In this document: positions 17,859-26,400 of the stretch, in pieces
Position numbering within the stretch: the first letter of the stretch is position 1
Layout of the letters: each line of letters begins with the position of its first letter
Source of the DNA: Spirosoma panaciterrae DSM 21099
GTDB lineage: Bacteria; Bacteroidota; Bacteroidia; Cytophagales; Spirosomataceae
Assembly: GCF_000374025.1 (NCBI RefSeq)
Contig: NZ_KB893177.1
Coordinates: 124,001-188,000 of the forward strand
Direction: 5' to 3'
DNA length: 64,000 bases
Translations under genes and position numbers: made by a program
Notes under the pieces: generated by a model
Told to the model about the DNA's origin: nothing
Databases searched by the model: none
The model's input: the letters and a program-made list of their open reading frames with translations, nothing else

Positions 17859-18854
17859 ATGGGAGTCCATTGGCTATCTAACCTTATTCTGCCCTATATT
17901 TCCGCTAATCGAACAGCCCATGCATGCTATATGAGAAGGAAAATAAGGCGATTTCTGAACGAACCCCTGGAAGCCCAGATTCGCGAAGTGCAAGCCCAGC
18001 TTAGACAGGCAAAAGAAGACAATATAGCCACTAAACTGGTGATGGGAGCAGCACTGGCGAAACTAGCCAGACAGGCGACCTCCCTTAAGGAAGCCGAATT
18101 TAAAGTATTTTCCCAGTTTGGTGATGATGGTATTCTTCAGTACCTAATCAGTCGTATCAAGCCCCAGGTAGATACCTTTATTGAATTTGGTGTTGAAGAT
18201 TATGAGGAAGCCAACACCCGGTTTTTATTAATGAATGATAATTGGAAAGGGCTGATTATCGATGGTTCGTCCTCTTTCATTGATTTCATCAAGGCAAGTT
18301 CCTTTTACTGGCGCTACAGCCTAAAAGCGATTGCGAGTTTTGTTACTGTTGAAAACATCAATCAACTATTGGTTGATCATGGATTCACCGGGCAGATTGG
18401 GTTGCTCAGTATTGATATCGATGGCAATGATTACTGGGTCTGGCAGGCAATCTCCGTAGTTGAGGCCGATATTGTCGTTATCGAATACAACAGTCTGTTT
18501 GGGGCCGAACGATCGATCAGTGTTCCGTACAGAGCTGATTTTGATCGTGAGCAGGCTCATTATTCCTACTTATATTTCGGTGCTTCGCTGCCTGCTTTGT
18601 ATGATCTGGCCCTTGAAAAGGGATATGCTTTTGTGGGCTGTAATCAGGCAGGCAATAATGCTTACTTTGTGAAGCAGGAGAAATTAAATGGTTTAGCTGC
18701 TCTGACCGTCGACGAGGGCTATGTGTATTCTCGTTTTCGCGAAAGCCGAAATCCCGACGGGCAAATGTCTTTTCTGGATGGGGTCGAGCGAAGCACCCTG
18801 CTCAAAGGCCTTCGGGTGATCAATACGCGAACGAATACAGAAGAGTATTTGTAA
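17859..18854 (+). CDS. Putative FkbM-like methyltransferase
   Basis: A 331-residue soluble protein. After a helical, charged N-terminal part (to about residue 85) comes an alpha/beta region with DTFIEFGVEDYEEANTR near 105, resembling a SAM-binding motif I, then GLLSIDIDGNDYWVWQ near 183, typical of FkbM-like Rossmann methyltransferases. These usually methylate sugars, lipids or polyketides. Similarity is judged by eye, so the assignment is moderate. ATG 17859 gives a possible extra 24 residues before MRRKIRRF; the shorter start at 17931 is equally possible. It is not clearly in an operon. Confidence 0.5.
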   Translation: MGVHWLSNLILPYISANRTAHACYMRRKIRRFLNEPLEAQIREVQAQLRQAKEDNIATKLVMGAALAKLARQATSLKEAEFKVFSQFGDDGILQYLISRIKPQVDTFIEFGVEDYEEANTRFLLMNDNWKGLIIDGSSSFIDFIKASSFYWRYSLKAIASFVTVENINQLLVDHGFTGQIGLLSIDIDGNDYWVWQAISVVEADIVVIEYNSLFGAERSISVPYRADFDREQAHYSYLYFGASLPALYDLALEKGYAFVGCNQAGNNAYFVKQEKLNGLAALTVDEGYVYSRFRESRNPDGQMSFLDGVERSTLLKGLRVINTRTNTEEYL

Positions 18855-18899
18855 GCCAGGGTCGAAAAGGCCGCAGCATCCAGTAAAGGCAAGCTTGAA

Positions 18900-19580
18900 T
18901 CAAAATTGGACTGGCCGTACAGTAAGATTGGCGAAATCACCTCCAGAGCCATTGCCCACCCACAGACCTACCCGACCATTCGCTGTCTGAACAAGTCGTT
19001 CGACCACTAGTGCCGGCGTCGTGTTTTGATTGACAAAGACCCGCACGGCGTGTGATTGAATTTCTACGCGTACATGGAACCAGCCGTTGGGATCGGGCGG
19101 AGAACTTAATGCGGATTCGTACTTTCCCGGAAAGTTGGTACGGAGCTTTTGCCAGGTAAACATAGGGTGAGCAATGTACTGTACGGCATGAACCCGACGG
19201 AGGGAATCAGTACTAAAAAAGTTGAAGGGTCGGAAATAAATGGCTTCATAGGTTTTGTTGTCCTGTCCATGAAAGGCAATCCCTACGAAGCTCTGCTGGA
19301 GTACGTTTTTACCTCGTACGTCGAATTCAAGTGTGCCCTTATCCAGGCGAAGGTCAGGTATCCAGGCTACTCCTTCGTCTGTTTTTTCATCCAGGCGGAT
19401 GCCTTTATAAGTACCCTCTATCAGAGCGGTGGCGGTACGATTGACGACCGTCTGGGAATTTCTGGTCAGGATTGTCAGATCAGGCCGTAAAACATCGGCC
19501 GATTGTGCCAGGCCAACGCCATTCAGAAGCAAGCTCAACAGCCAGTACAGTAGGATTGATGCGATATGGATTTGTTTCAT
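18900..19580 (-). CDS. Secreted concanavalin/LamG-like domain protein
   Basis: A 226-residue protein with a signal peptide (hydrophobic LLYWLLSLLLNGVGL, then AQS). The mature part has the texture of a concanavalin-A-like beta-sandwich, similar to DUF1080/LamG folds: GTLEFDVRGK, FVGIAFHGQD, then WFHVRVEIQSHAVRVFVN and GRVGLWVGNGSGGDF. No catalytic residues can be named; binding of a glycan or cell-surface ligand is likely. It is divergent from the membrane regulator at 19723-21027, whose own C-terminal domain has a similar fold. ATG 19580 is preferred for the signal peptide, although ATG 19592 is possible. Confidence 0.7.
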   Translation of the reverse strand: MKQIHIASILLYWLLSLLLNGVGLAQSADVLRPDLTILTRNSQTVVNRTATALIEGTYKGIRLDEKTDEGVAWIPDLRLDKGTLEFDVRGKNVLQQSFVGIAFHGQDNKTYEAIYFRPFNFFSTDSLRRVHAVQYIAHPMFTWQKLRTNFPGKYESALSSPPDPNGWFHVRVEIQSHAVRVFVNQNTTPALVVERLVQTANGRVGLWVGNGSGGDFANLTVRPVQF

Positions 19581-19722
19581 TGCGTACATCATGAGTTAAT
19601 GCGAACGAGCCTTTGGCAGGAACGGCTGTAAACCTACTCATCAGCGTTCAAACTATTCGATCAATCGCGTTCAAGTATGATTCAAATTGTACCAAATCGA
19701 TAATCGCCTTACTGACAGCCAC

Positions 19723-21027
19723 ATGACAGCAAAAAAAGATCATTCCAGTTTGGCCAGGTGTCGCCAGCAAATTGAGCAGATCAGCGGTTTGGGGAGTGCT
19801 GAAGGATGGACTACCGCTGATTTTGATCGATTGAGTGAGGCTATTCTGCAAAAAACCGGCACTTGCCTGAGTATAACCACCCTGAAGCGCGTATGGGGTA
19901 AAGTCCGCTATGATTCCTCGCCCACGACTACCACATTAAACGTACTGGTCCAGTACTTAGACTATCCAAACTGGCATGATTTTGAAAGCCAGGCTGATCA
20001 ACGGCATCCGATCACGGCACTTCCCGGTTCACCCACTACTGATTCGCCCGCCATCCAACCTGACTTACGTTGGCGACTGAGCCGGGTTGTTCTGTATGGT
20101 TTGGGAATGGCCTTGAGTGGACTACTCGTTTTCCTGCTGTTATCGGATCAACAACCGACTCTTTCGCCCCAGGATTTCTCATTTCGTAGTCGACCAATCA
20201 CGCAGGGTATTCCGAACTCAGTGGTGTTCGATTACGACGCGACTGCTTCTCCTACGGATTCAGTATTTATTCAACAGTCCTGGGACCCGACCCGGCGTCA
20301 GCTTGTTGCCCGCACGGGTCATCAGCATACATCGATCTACTATTATCCGGGCTACTTCCGGGCTAAGCTGGTGGTGGGAAAACAGGTCGTTCGGGAGCAC
20401 GACCTACTCATCCGCTCGCAGGGCTGGAACATCGCCGTAATGCAGGAGCCGGTTCCGGTTTATTTCAAGGCTGGCGATGTGATCCAGCACGGAAAACTTG
20501 ATCTGCCCCCGTCACTCATTGAAGCCCATCACGTAACTATGCAACCTCAGCCACCGCTTACCCGTTATCGCTACATTGGAGAGCTAAAAGGCCTACAATC
20601 TAATAACTTTGTACTTGAAACCCGGCTCCGCCATACTTACCGAACCGGGTCTGCTGCTTGTCAGCAGACCCAACTGATGATCCATGGAAAGGGGGAAATG
20701 TTTTTTATTCCTTTATCGGCGAAAGGGTGCATTTCGGATTTATTTCTAGGCCTTGCGGGCCATCAGGTAGACGGACGCAATACGAATCTATCAGCTTTTG
20801 GTGTTGACTTTTCCAACTGGGTCGAGCTGCGGTGCGAGGTTATCCAGAACCGAGCGCATATTTGGATAAACGGGCGGCTGGCCTATCAAACAACTATTCC
20901 CTCTTCGCCAGTTGACTTAGTTGGTGTTACGTATGAATTTACCGGAACGGGTTCGGTTGACTACTGCCGATTCCGTCGGCCGGATGGCTCGACAGTGTTT
21001 TTTGACGGGTTTGATTCGGCATATTAG
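19723..21027 (+). CDS. Membrane-spanning HTH-like regulator with extracytoplasmic lectin-like domain
   Basis: A 434-residue protein of three parts. Residues about 10-90 are cytoplasmic and look like a small helix-turn-helix domain (SEAILQKTGTCLSITTLKRV, then TLNVLVQYLDYPNWHDF). A single transmembrane helix follows (VVLYGLGMALSGLLVFLLL, near 118-138). The remainder is extracytoplasmic, with a PKD-like segment and a LamG/concanavalin-like C-terminus (NWVELRCEVIQNRAHIWING). This layout suggests a one-component regulator that senses an outside ligand. The HTH call is by eye and DNA binding is inferred. It is divergent from the secreted lectin-like gene. ATG 19723 is chosen over TTG 19687. Confidence 0.65.
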   Translation: MTAKKDHSSLARCRQQIEQISGLGSAEGWTTADFDRLSEAILQKTGTCLSITTLKRVWGKVRYDSSPTTTTLNVLVQYLDYPNWHDFESQADQRHPITALPGSPTTDSPAIQPDLRWRLSRVVLYGLGMALSGLLVFLLLSDQQPTLSPQDFSFRSRPITQGIPNSVVFDYDATASPTDSVFIQQSWDPTRRQLVARTGHQHTSIYYYPGYFRAKLVVGKQVVREHDLLIRSQGWNIAVMQEPVPVYFKAGDVIQHGKLDLPPSLIEAHHVTMQPQPPLTRYRYIGELKGLQSNNFVLETRLRHTYRTGSAACQQTQLMIHGKGEMFFIPLSAKGCISDLFLGLAGHQVDGRNTNLSAFGVDFSNWVELRCEVIQNRAHIWINGRLAYQTTIPSSPVDLVGVTYEFTGTGSVDYCRFRRPDGSTVFFDGFDSAY

Positions 21028-21037
21028 TAGACCTATT

Positions 21038-21781
21038 TTACTTTAGGCTCATACCACCATCCATGATTAGTTCAGCCCCCGTAATGAAACGAGCGGCATC
21101 ACTACTAAAATAAGCCACCATTTTACCAACATCTTCGGCTTTACCGATTTGTTTGAGTGGAATGCGATCAAGCATCCACTGATCGAGTTGCTTTAATTGC
21201 TCCGAGCTATACCCCGCCTTGGTCAGAATCTCGGTTTGAGTGGGGCCTGGGCTTACGCTGTTTACACGGATCTGACGGGAAGCCAGTTCTACAGCCGCAA
21301 TCCGCATGACGGCATTTAGAGCCGCCTTACTGGACGAGTAGATCGAGGAATTAGCGCCATCCATGCTAGCCGTATTCGATGACAGAAAAACGACCGATCC
21401 GCCGTCATTCAGTAAAGGAATAAACCGGCTTAAGGTAAAATAAGCGCCCTTAAAATTGACGTTCATTACCCGATCAAACACGTCTTCGGTAGCTTGCTCA
21501 ATACTGGCTCCTTCCAGAATACCAGCGTTGATAAACAAAATATCAATGGTCTGGTATAGCTCCTGCACAGCAGCAGCCAGCTTTTCCACGGCAGCGAGTT
21601 GCCCTTGATCGGCCACTATACCTGTAACGCCTAATTCAGCAGCCGCCTGATCGACGGCCGTTTTTCGTCGTCCTGTTATGATTACCTGAGCGCCCTGCCG
21701 CTTTAATTCTTTAGCGGTTGCATAGCCAATACCACTATTTCCGCCCGTAACCAGAGCTATTTTTCCTGTTAGCGTATCCAT
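21038..21781 (-). CDS. Short-chain dehydrogenase/reductase
   Basis: A 247-residue classical SDR. The motif GGNSGIG is near residue 13, TGRR near 36 suggests NADP(H), NAG is near 87, and the catalytic Ser/Tyr/Lys lie near 138-155 (YSSSK). The ending GAELIMDGGM is typical. It is divergent from an HxlR regulator across an 83-bp gap holding an inverted repeat. HxlR/SDR divergent pairs are common, and the regulator probably represses this gene until an electrophile or redox signal appears. The substrate is unknown. It resembles the SDR at 3486-4238. Confidence 0.92.
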   Translation of the reverse strand: MDTLTGKIALVTGGNSGIGYATAKELKRQGAQVIITGRRKTAVDQAAAELGVTGIVADQGQLAAVEKLAAAVQELYQTIDILFINAGILEGASIEQATEDVFDRVMNVNFKGAYFTLSRFIPLLNDGGSVVFLSSNTASMDGANSSIYSSSKAALNAVMRIAAVELASRQIRVNSVSPGPTQTEILTKAGYSSEQLKQLDQWMLDRIPLKQIGKAEDVGKMVAYFSSDAARFITGAELIMDGGMSLK

Positions 21782-21823
21782 GATTTATAAACTTTGATAG
21801 GATGGAGCAAAAGTAAAGCGAAT

Positions 21824-21862
21824 TTGGTATAACTTTGTTACCAGTATAATCAAGTATACCAA
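21824..21862. promoter_or_regulatory. Inverted repeat and promoter between SDR and HxlR genes
   Basis: TTGGTATA (21824-21831) and TATACCAA (21855-21862) form a perfect 8-bp inverted repeat with a 23-bp spacer. TAACTTTG at 21830-21837 fits the -7 consensus TAnnTTTG for the HxlR gene. The second arm ends 2 bp before the ATG. This is a likely operator for HxlR self-control. Confidence 0.6.
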
Positions 21863-21864
21863 CT

Positions 21865-22239
21865 ATGCAGGAAGACAAGCGCCATGAATTGGCCAGTACA
21901 GTTCTGGATAATCCCCGAAATCAGCGTCAGGAAGTACAGGCTTTACAGGATACGATTTATGTGATTGGCGGCAAATGGCGGTTGCCCATTATCAATTCGA
22001 TTTGTAATGGCAATAAACGGTTCCGCGAAATTGAGCGAAGCATACCCGGCATAACGACCCGTATGTTATCTCGGGAGCTAAAAGAGATGGAAGCCAATCA
22101 ATTAATTCAGCGAACGGTAATTCCCTCCACGCCAGTTGTGGTGGAATACACATCGACAGACTACTGCCATTCCTTCGGCGACATTATCCTAGAGATGATC
22201 AAATGGGGTAAACAGCATCGGGAGCGCATAAAACACTAG
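21865..22239 (+). CDS. HxlR-family transcriptional regulator
   Basis: A 124-residue winged-helix protein of the HxlR (MarR-like) family. The core IGGKWRLPIINSICNGNKRF near residue 40 and GITTRMLSRELKEMEANQLI near 68 are hallmark segments. Family members often sense aldehydes, quinones or oxidants, some through a cysteine; the cysteine in SICNG is a candidate. The gene faces an SDR across a short region with a palindrome, the typical arrangement of a local repressor and its target. Confidence 0.92.
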   Translation: MQEDKRHELASTVLDNPRNQRQEVQALQDTIYVIGGKWRLPIINSICNGNKRFREIERSIPGITTRMLSRELKEMEANQLIQRTVIPSTPVVVEYTSTDYCHSFGDIILEMIKWGKQHRERIKH

Positions 22240-22407
22240 GGCAGGGTATCGTTTACGGATACAGAAACCCCGCCATTTCTGCGTCTGTTTTCTTTGGCAT
22301 TGCTCCAGAAGCTAAAGGAATCGGTTGGCAATCTGCTTTTTTGATTGATCCCTTTGTCTGCTTCTCTTGAAGTGCATCGGCTCGTTTAAAACATAGCCTA
22401 TTCAATG

Positions 22408-23343
22408 CTAGTGGCCTCTCCCTTGCAAAAAGGCGGCAATTTCCATACCCCAGGCGATACCGATGTGAATGAGCAATCCACCCCAGATACTACGGGTGCT
22501 GAGAGCCAGAACCCCCAGTAAATAGCCGCCAAATATGGAGGAAACGGCTTCGCCTAGGGGTCGCCCGAAGTGAATGGAGCAGTACCAGACGACCATGGGC
22601 AACACAGCCCCATGCCCCAGTACCCGGCTCATACCGATGACCAGAAACCCTCGAAAAAGCAGTTCGGTAGGTACGAAGTCCCAGCCGTAGCAGAGTTCAT
22701 AAACGAGGGCAGTCACCCATTCGGGCACACCGAAAAATTCGTTGGCATTGGTATCCCGGTAGGTCGGGTACGATTCCAGGAAATCGGCCTGAAACGAGGC
22801 CCAGGTAATTAACGGAATCATTAACGCCAGCAGCAGGGCATACAGCGCTAAGCCTTTCCGCTTGGGGGCCATACCGTAAAAGCTACTGGGATATGGGTCG
22901 AGGAATATATAGAACAGTACCAACGGCAATACAATGGTCAGTAGCGACTGAAGGTTGTGCAGGCAGTAATACGCAAAAACATAAATCTGTCCTCCAAAAA
23001 GCTGCTGACTCCATTGACTATGTGCATAAAACCCCGCGTAGATGGAGTAACAAACGAGTGCTACCCCACTTCGCAGCCAGAATTGTCGATTTCTCCAGAT
23101 GTCTGGTCGTCGATGAACGTATGTCCAGAGCCAGACACTGACATAATAGGCCGTTGCGTACAGACAAAAGTAAAGAACTGGCCAAATGGGTTTTCCCTGA
23201 AACGAATCGATGTAGGCATCTTCGAGATCGAGCGTGAAGTTGATCGTAAGAAGTACGGTAAGCCAAAGCGCAGTAGCCGCGTACAGGCCAGGCCGGAAGT
23301 CGATGCGAAAATGAGTACGAAGGTCTTGCCAAAGGGCTTTCAT
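22408..23343 (-). CDS. CPBP-family intramembrane protease homologue with altered first motif
   Basis: A 311-residue protein with about eight membrane helices. The CPBP/CAAX-protease motifs are recognisable: TELLFRGF near residue 228 in place of EExxxR, WYCSIHFGR near 255 (motif 2 histidine), and LLIHIGIAW near 290 (motif 3 histidine). The first glutamate of motif 1, catalytic in characterised members, is threonine here, so proteolysis is uncertain. Known relatives process prenylated proteins or act in bacteriocin immunity and surface protein handling. It lies downstream of the giant exported protein gene on the same strand, after a hairpin. Confidence 0.75.
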   Translation of the reverse strand: MKALWQDLRTHFRIDFRPGLYAATALWLTVLLTINFTLDLEDAYIDSFQGKPIWPVLYFCLYATAYYVSVWLWTYVHRRPDIWRNRQFWLRSGVALVCYSIYAGFYAHSQWSQQLFGGQIYVFAYYCLHNLQSLLTIVLPLVLFYIFLDPYPSSFYGMAPKRKGLALYALLLALMIPLITWASFQADFLESYPTYRDTNANEFFGVPEWVTALVYELCYGWDFVPTELLFRGFLVIGMSRVLGHGAVLPMVVWYCSIHFGRPLGEAVSSIFGGYLLGVLALSTRSIWGGLLIHIGIAWGMEIAAFLQGRGH

Positions 23344-23352
23344 AATGTCTTT

Positions 23353-23404
23353 TTCAACAAAGTAGAAACCGATAGACTCATTCTCCGATTTCTACTTTGT
23401 TGAA
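23353..23404. terminator. Hairpin after the giant gene
   Basis: Perfect 16-bp arms TTCAACAAAGTAGAAA (23353-23368) and its complement (23389-23404). It lies 16 bp after the stop of the 1705-codon gene, and its other arm ends 10 bp before the CPBP start on the minus strand. There is no long T run, so attenuation or RNA-end protection is as likely as full termination. Confidence 0.5.
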
Positions 23405-23420
23405 ATGGTAAAAAACGAGG

Positions 23421-26400
23421 TTAAAACCCTTCTTTCTCGGCTTCTTTGTCTTTTTTCTTCTCGTCTTTCTTCTTCTCTTCCTTCACCACTTTCTGCCCGG
23501 GTTGTAATTTCGGCTTCGGGGCAGGCTTAGCCTTCGTTTTATACTGATCGAGGTAGCGATCAACAAAAAGCGTTTTTTCATCGACCGTTGCCGGGACTAC
23601 CTCCAGAGCCGCTTTAGACGAGTTTTTCGAGCCAGCCAGAAGTCGGTCATTGATTTCCTGCTCCGAGGTGATAATAGCTAACTGACCGATAGCGCCTGGC
23701 CCATTACCCCCTTTGTAATCATAATACACCCAGACATCCGGCGACGATTCGAGGTAGATGCTGAACTCATCGCCATTGCCCGTCTTACGAATTTCGACAA
23801 AACCATCCATCTGCGCATTAATGTCGGTAGCCATGATGTTCGACACTCCTAGCTGGCCTGTACTGTAAAACGCATTGTATTTGGGCGACCAGCGTAAATT
23901 GGCATTGGCCATAACCAGCATAGCATTTAGTTTGGGTGATGCCTGATTGAGTGGTACGTGCTGGTTCTGCGCTTTAACCCGATACGCATCTACGGCCTGC
24001 TGCCCAATCAGCGGTATGAGCTTATCCGAAAGGCGGTTCAGATCGTCGTCGGCCGCTTCGTCATTCTTTTCTTCCAGGTTCGTTTTGACGATCTTATCGG
24101 CAATGCTCGTATTCACCAGATCCGGTACGGGCAAGGCAAACACCATCAATGTATTGAACCGATAGAGGCTACTGTCGATGTTGATCCGCGCCGACCCCGA
24201 TGACAGCAAATATTCCTGCGGGGCCGTGTTCATGAAGTTCATTTTGCCTTTGTAGGTCATCAGCCCACGCGCATCGTTGAAGGTATAGGCATTCTCAACA
24301 TCGGCATCTTCCGAACTATCCGCTTTGGCTACCGAATCGACCACTGCCACCGCATCGCCCCCTTTTGAGGCAATCCGATATACTTTGTCTTTTTCATCGT
24401 AGCGCATGATCCCGGTAGCACTAAAAAGATCATCGTCGCGGGAGTCTTCTTTGGGCGACAGGAACGTGGGGTACACGCCAGCGCCACCTGCCCGGAAATG
24501 AATACCAGCTACCAGTTGCTGGCCACCGTCGTTTTTAAGATTCTTATCGACTTTTATCTCCAGCCGTTCAGCCACCTTTTCCTTGAATGGAATCCAGTCG
24601 CTAATCAGGTCTTTGCGTTTTTTCAGAGCCGGCTTAATAAAGCCATCCATGGACAGGTCCTGCTTGGGCGCTTCCATCACAATGCCCCCCCGGAAGAGCA
24701 TTTTAGGAGCCAGTTGCAGATTATCCGCTTCATCGACCTCCGCACGAGCCACCGTAAAATAGGTTGTCATGGGCTTGTCGGCTCCACCCTTAGTACGAGC
24801 GGCACTACGACTCGCTTTCTTGGCATCGGCCGTTAAAGAAGCCGCTTCAGCATTAGCAGCAAACGTGGCAGGGGCTTCTTTCAACTCGAAACTACCCATT
24901 TTGATGCTGGCGGTATCGCCTTTGGCCGTAGCAAACTGATAGGTAGCATCACCGGCAAACCGAGTCCGCGACAGCACCTGAATATTGCCGTTCTTCAATC
25001 GGTGAAACAGGTTGATGGTATCCAGCTCCAGTCGGGCATTTTTCAATGCCATCATTTCGCCATTTCGCCGGATCGACACCAGGCCTTTGTCGGGGTAGAT
25101 ACGGGCATCGGCGGAGGTAATATACGGCACTCCACTAATGTTCAGCGTCCGTTTCTCCACGTCATACAAAGCCGCTGAACCGTTGAACGCCAGCCCTTCC
25201 TGCTCCTCGGCTGTTGCCGTAAACAGGGATGTTTTCACATCGCCTTTCATGGCAATGGTTTTGGCATTTACGTTCCACTGCGCCCGGTTGATACTGGTCT
25301 TGTACGCAGCAAAGGGAAATTCTATACTTGGCGAAACGGTATCGCCTATGCTTTCTTTTTTATTGATCGCCAGCCCAACCAATCCTTTCGTCTGATTGAA
25401 GTCGACATCGACGTCATTTCCTAACAGAATGGGTTTACCAGCGGGCGTTCCCGGTGCTTCTTTATCCGAAACGATTTTAAACTGTGCCCCACTGGCCAGG
25501 AAACCATCCTTATTGAATTTGATGCTGTTCGAAATCGTCTCTGAGTCTTTCCGGCGCAGGGTTCCATGGCCAAACAACCCTGACGAACGTACCAGCAATC
25601 CACCCTCCAGATTGGTAGTGGCGCTATAAAAATTGAAGTTATTTTTCTGTGTGGTGATGACCATGCTATCGGTTTTAGGCCACCATTTCATGCTAAAATT
25701 GTTGAGTTGAACCTGCGGAAAATAGCCTTTCCCAACGAGCCCTTCTTTTATTTCTCCTTTATCGCCCGATGCCAGCAGCGAATCCGTCATAAACAGGATT
25801 CCTTTCGTCGTAAGCGTAGTAGTCAGGTGATTGAGTACGCCTTCGGCCCGGAGGCCGCTTTTATCCATGACCAGATCGCCCGTAAACTTGACGGTCGATG
25901 GCACTGTTCCCTTCTTGCCAGCATAGACCGGGTAGCCCGTGGCAGGTGCCTTATGCACAAAACCCAGGGTGTTGTCGGGCATGGTAACTAGCTGCGCTTT
26001 GAATGGCGGAAAAATTCCATCCGAATAGAACGTTCCCATAAACGCAATGTCGCCCTTACCCAGGCTGTCGTTGTCGATAGCCGGGATTTTGAAGTAGACT
26101 TTCTGATTATAGGTAAGGTTACCCCGGTTGGGCTGGTTAAAATAAACGGTCATCCCTTCGGGCATTACCAGACGCTGGGTGGTTTTCTTACCCGCCATCT
26201 GCCCCGATTTGTTGTCAGAGCCCGCCAGATAAACCGTTCCTGGATTCTCGTACTTAATATCGCCCCCGATTTCGCCCTCTTTCCCCTGTGCCGCCAGTTT
26301 CTGCGACTGAAAAGTAATGGAGTCGATCTTGTTAAGGCTCATCGCGAACTTATCATAGTTGAATTTCAGATCCCGACCAGCGTATCGTAACGTTCCTGCT

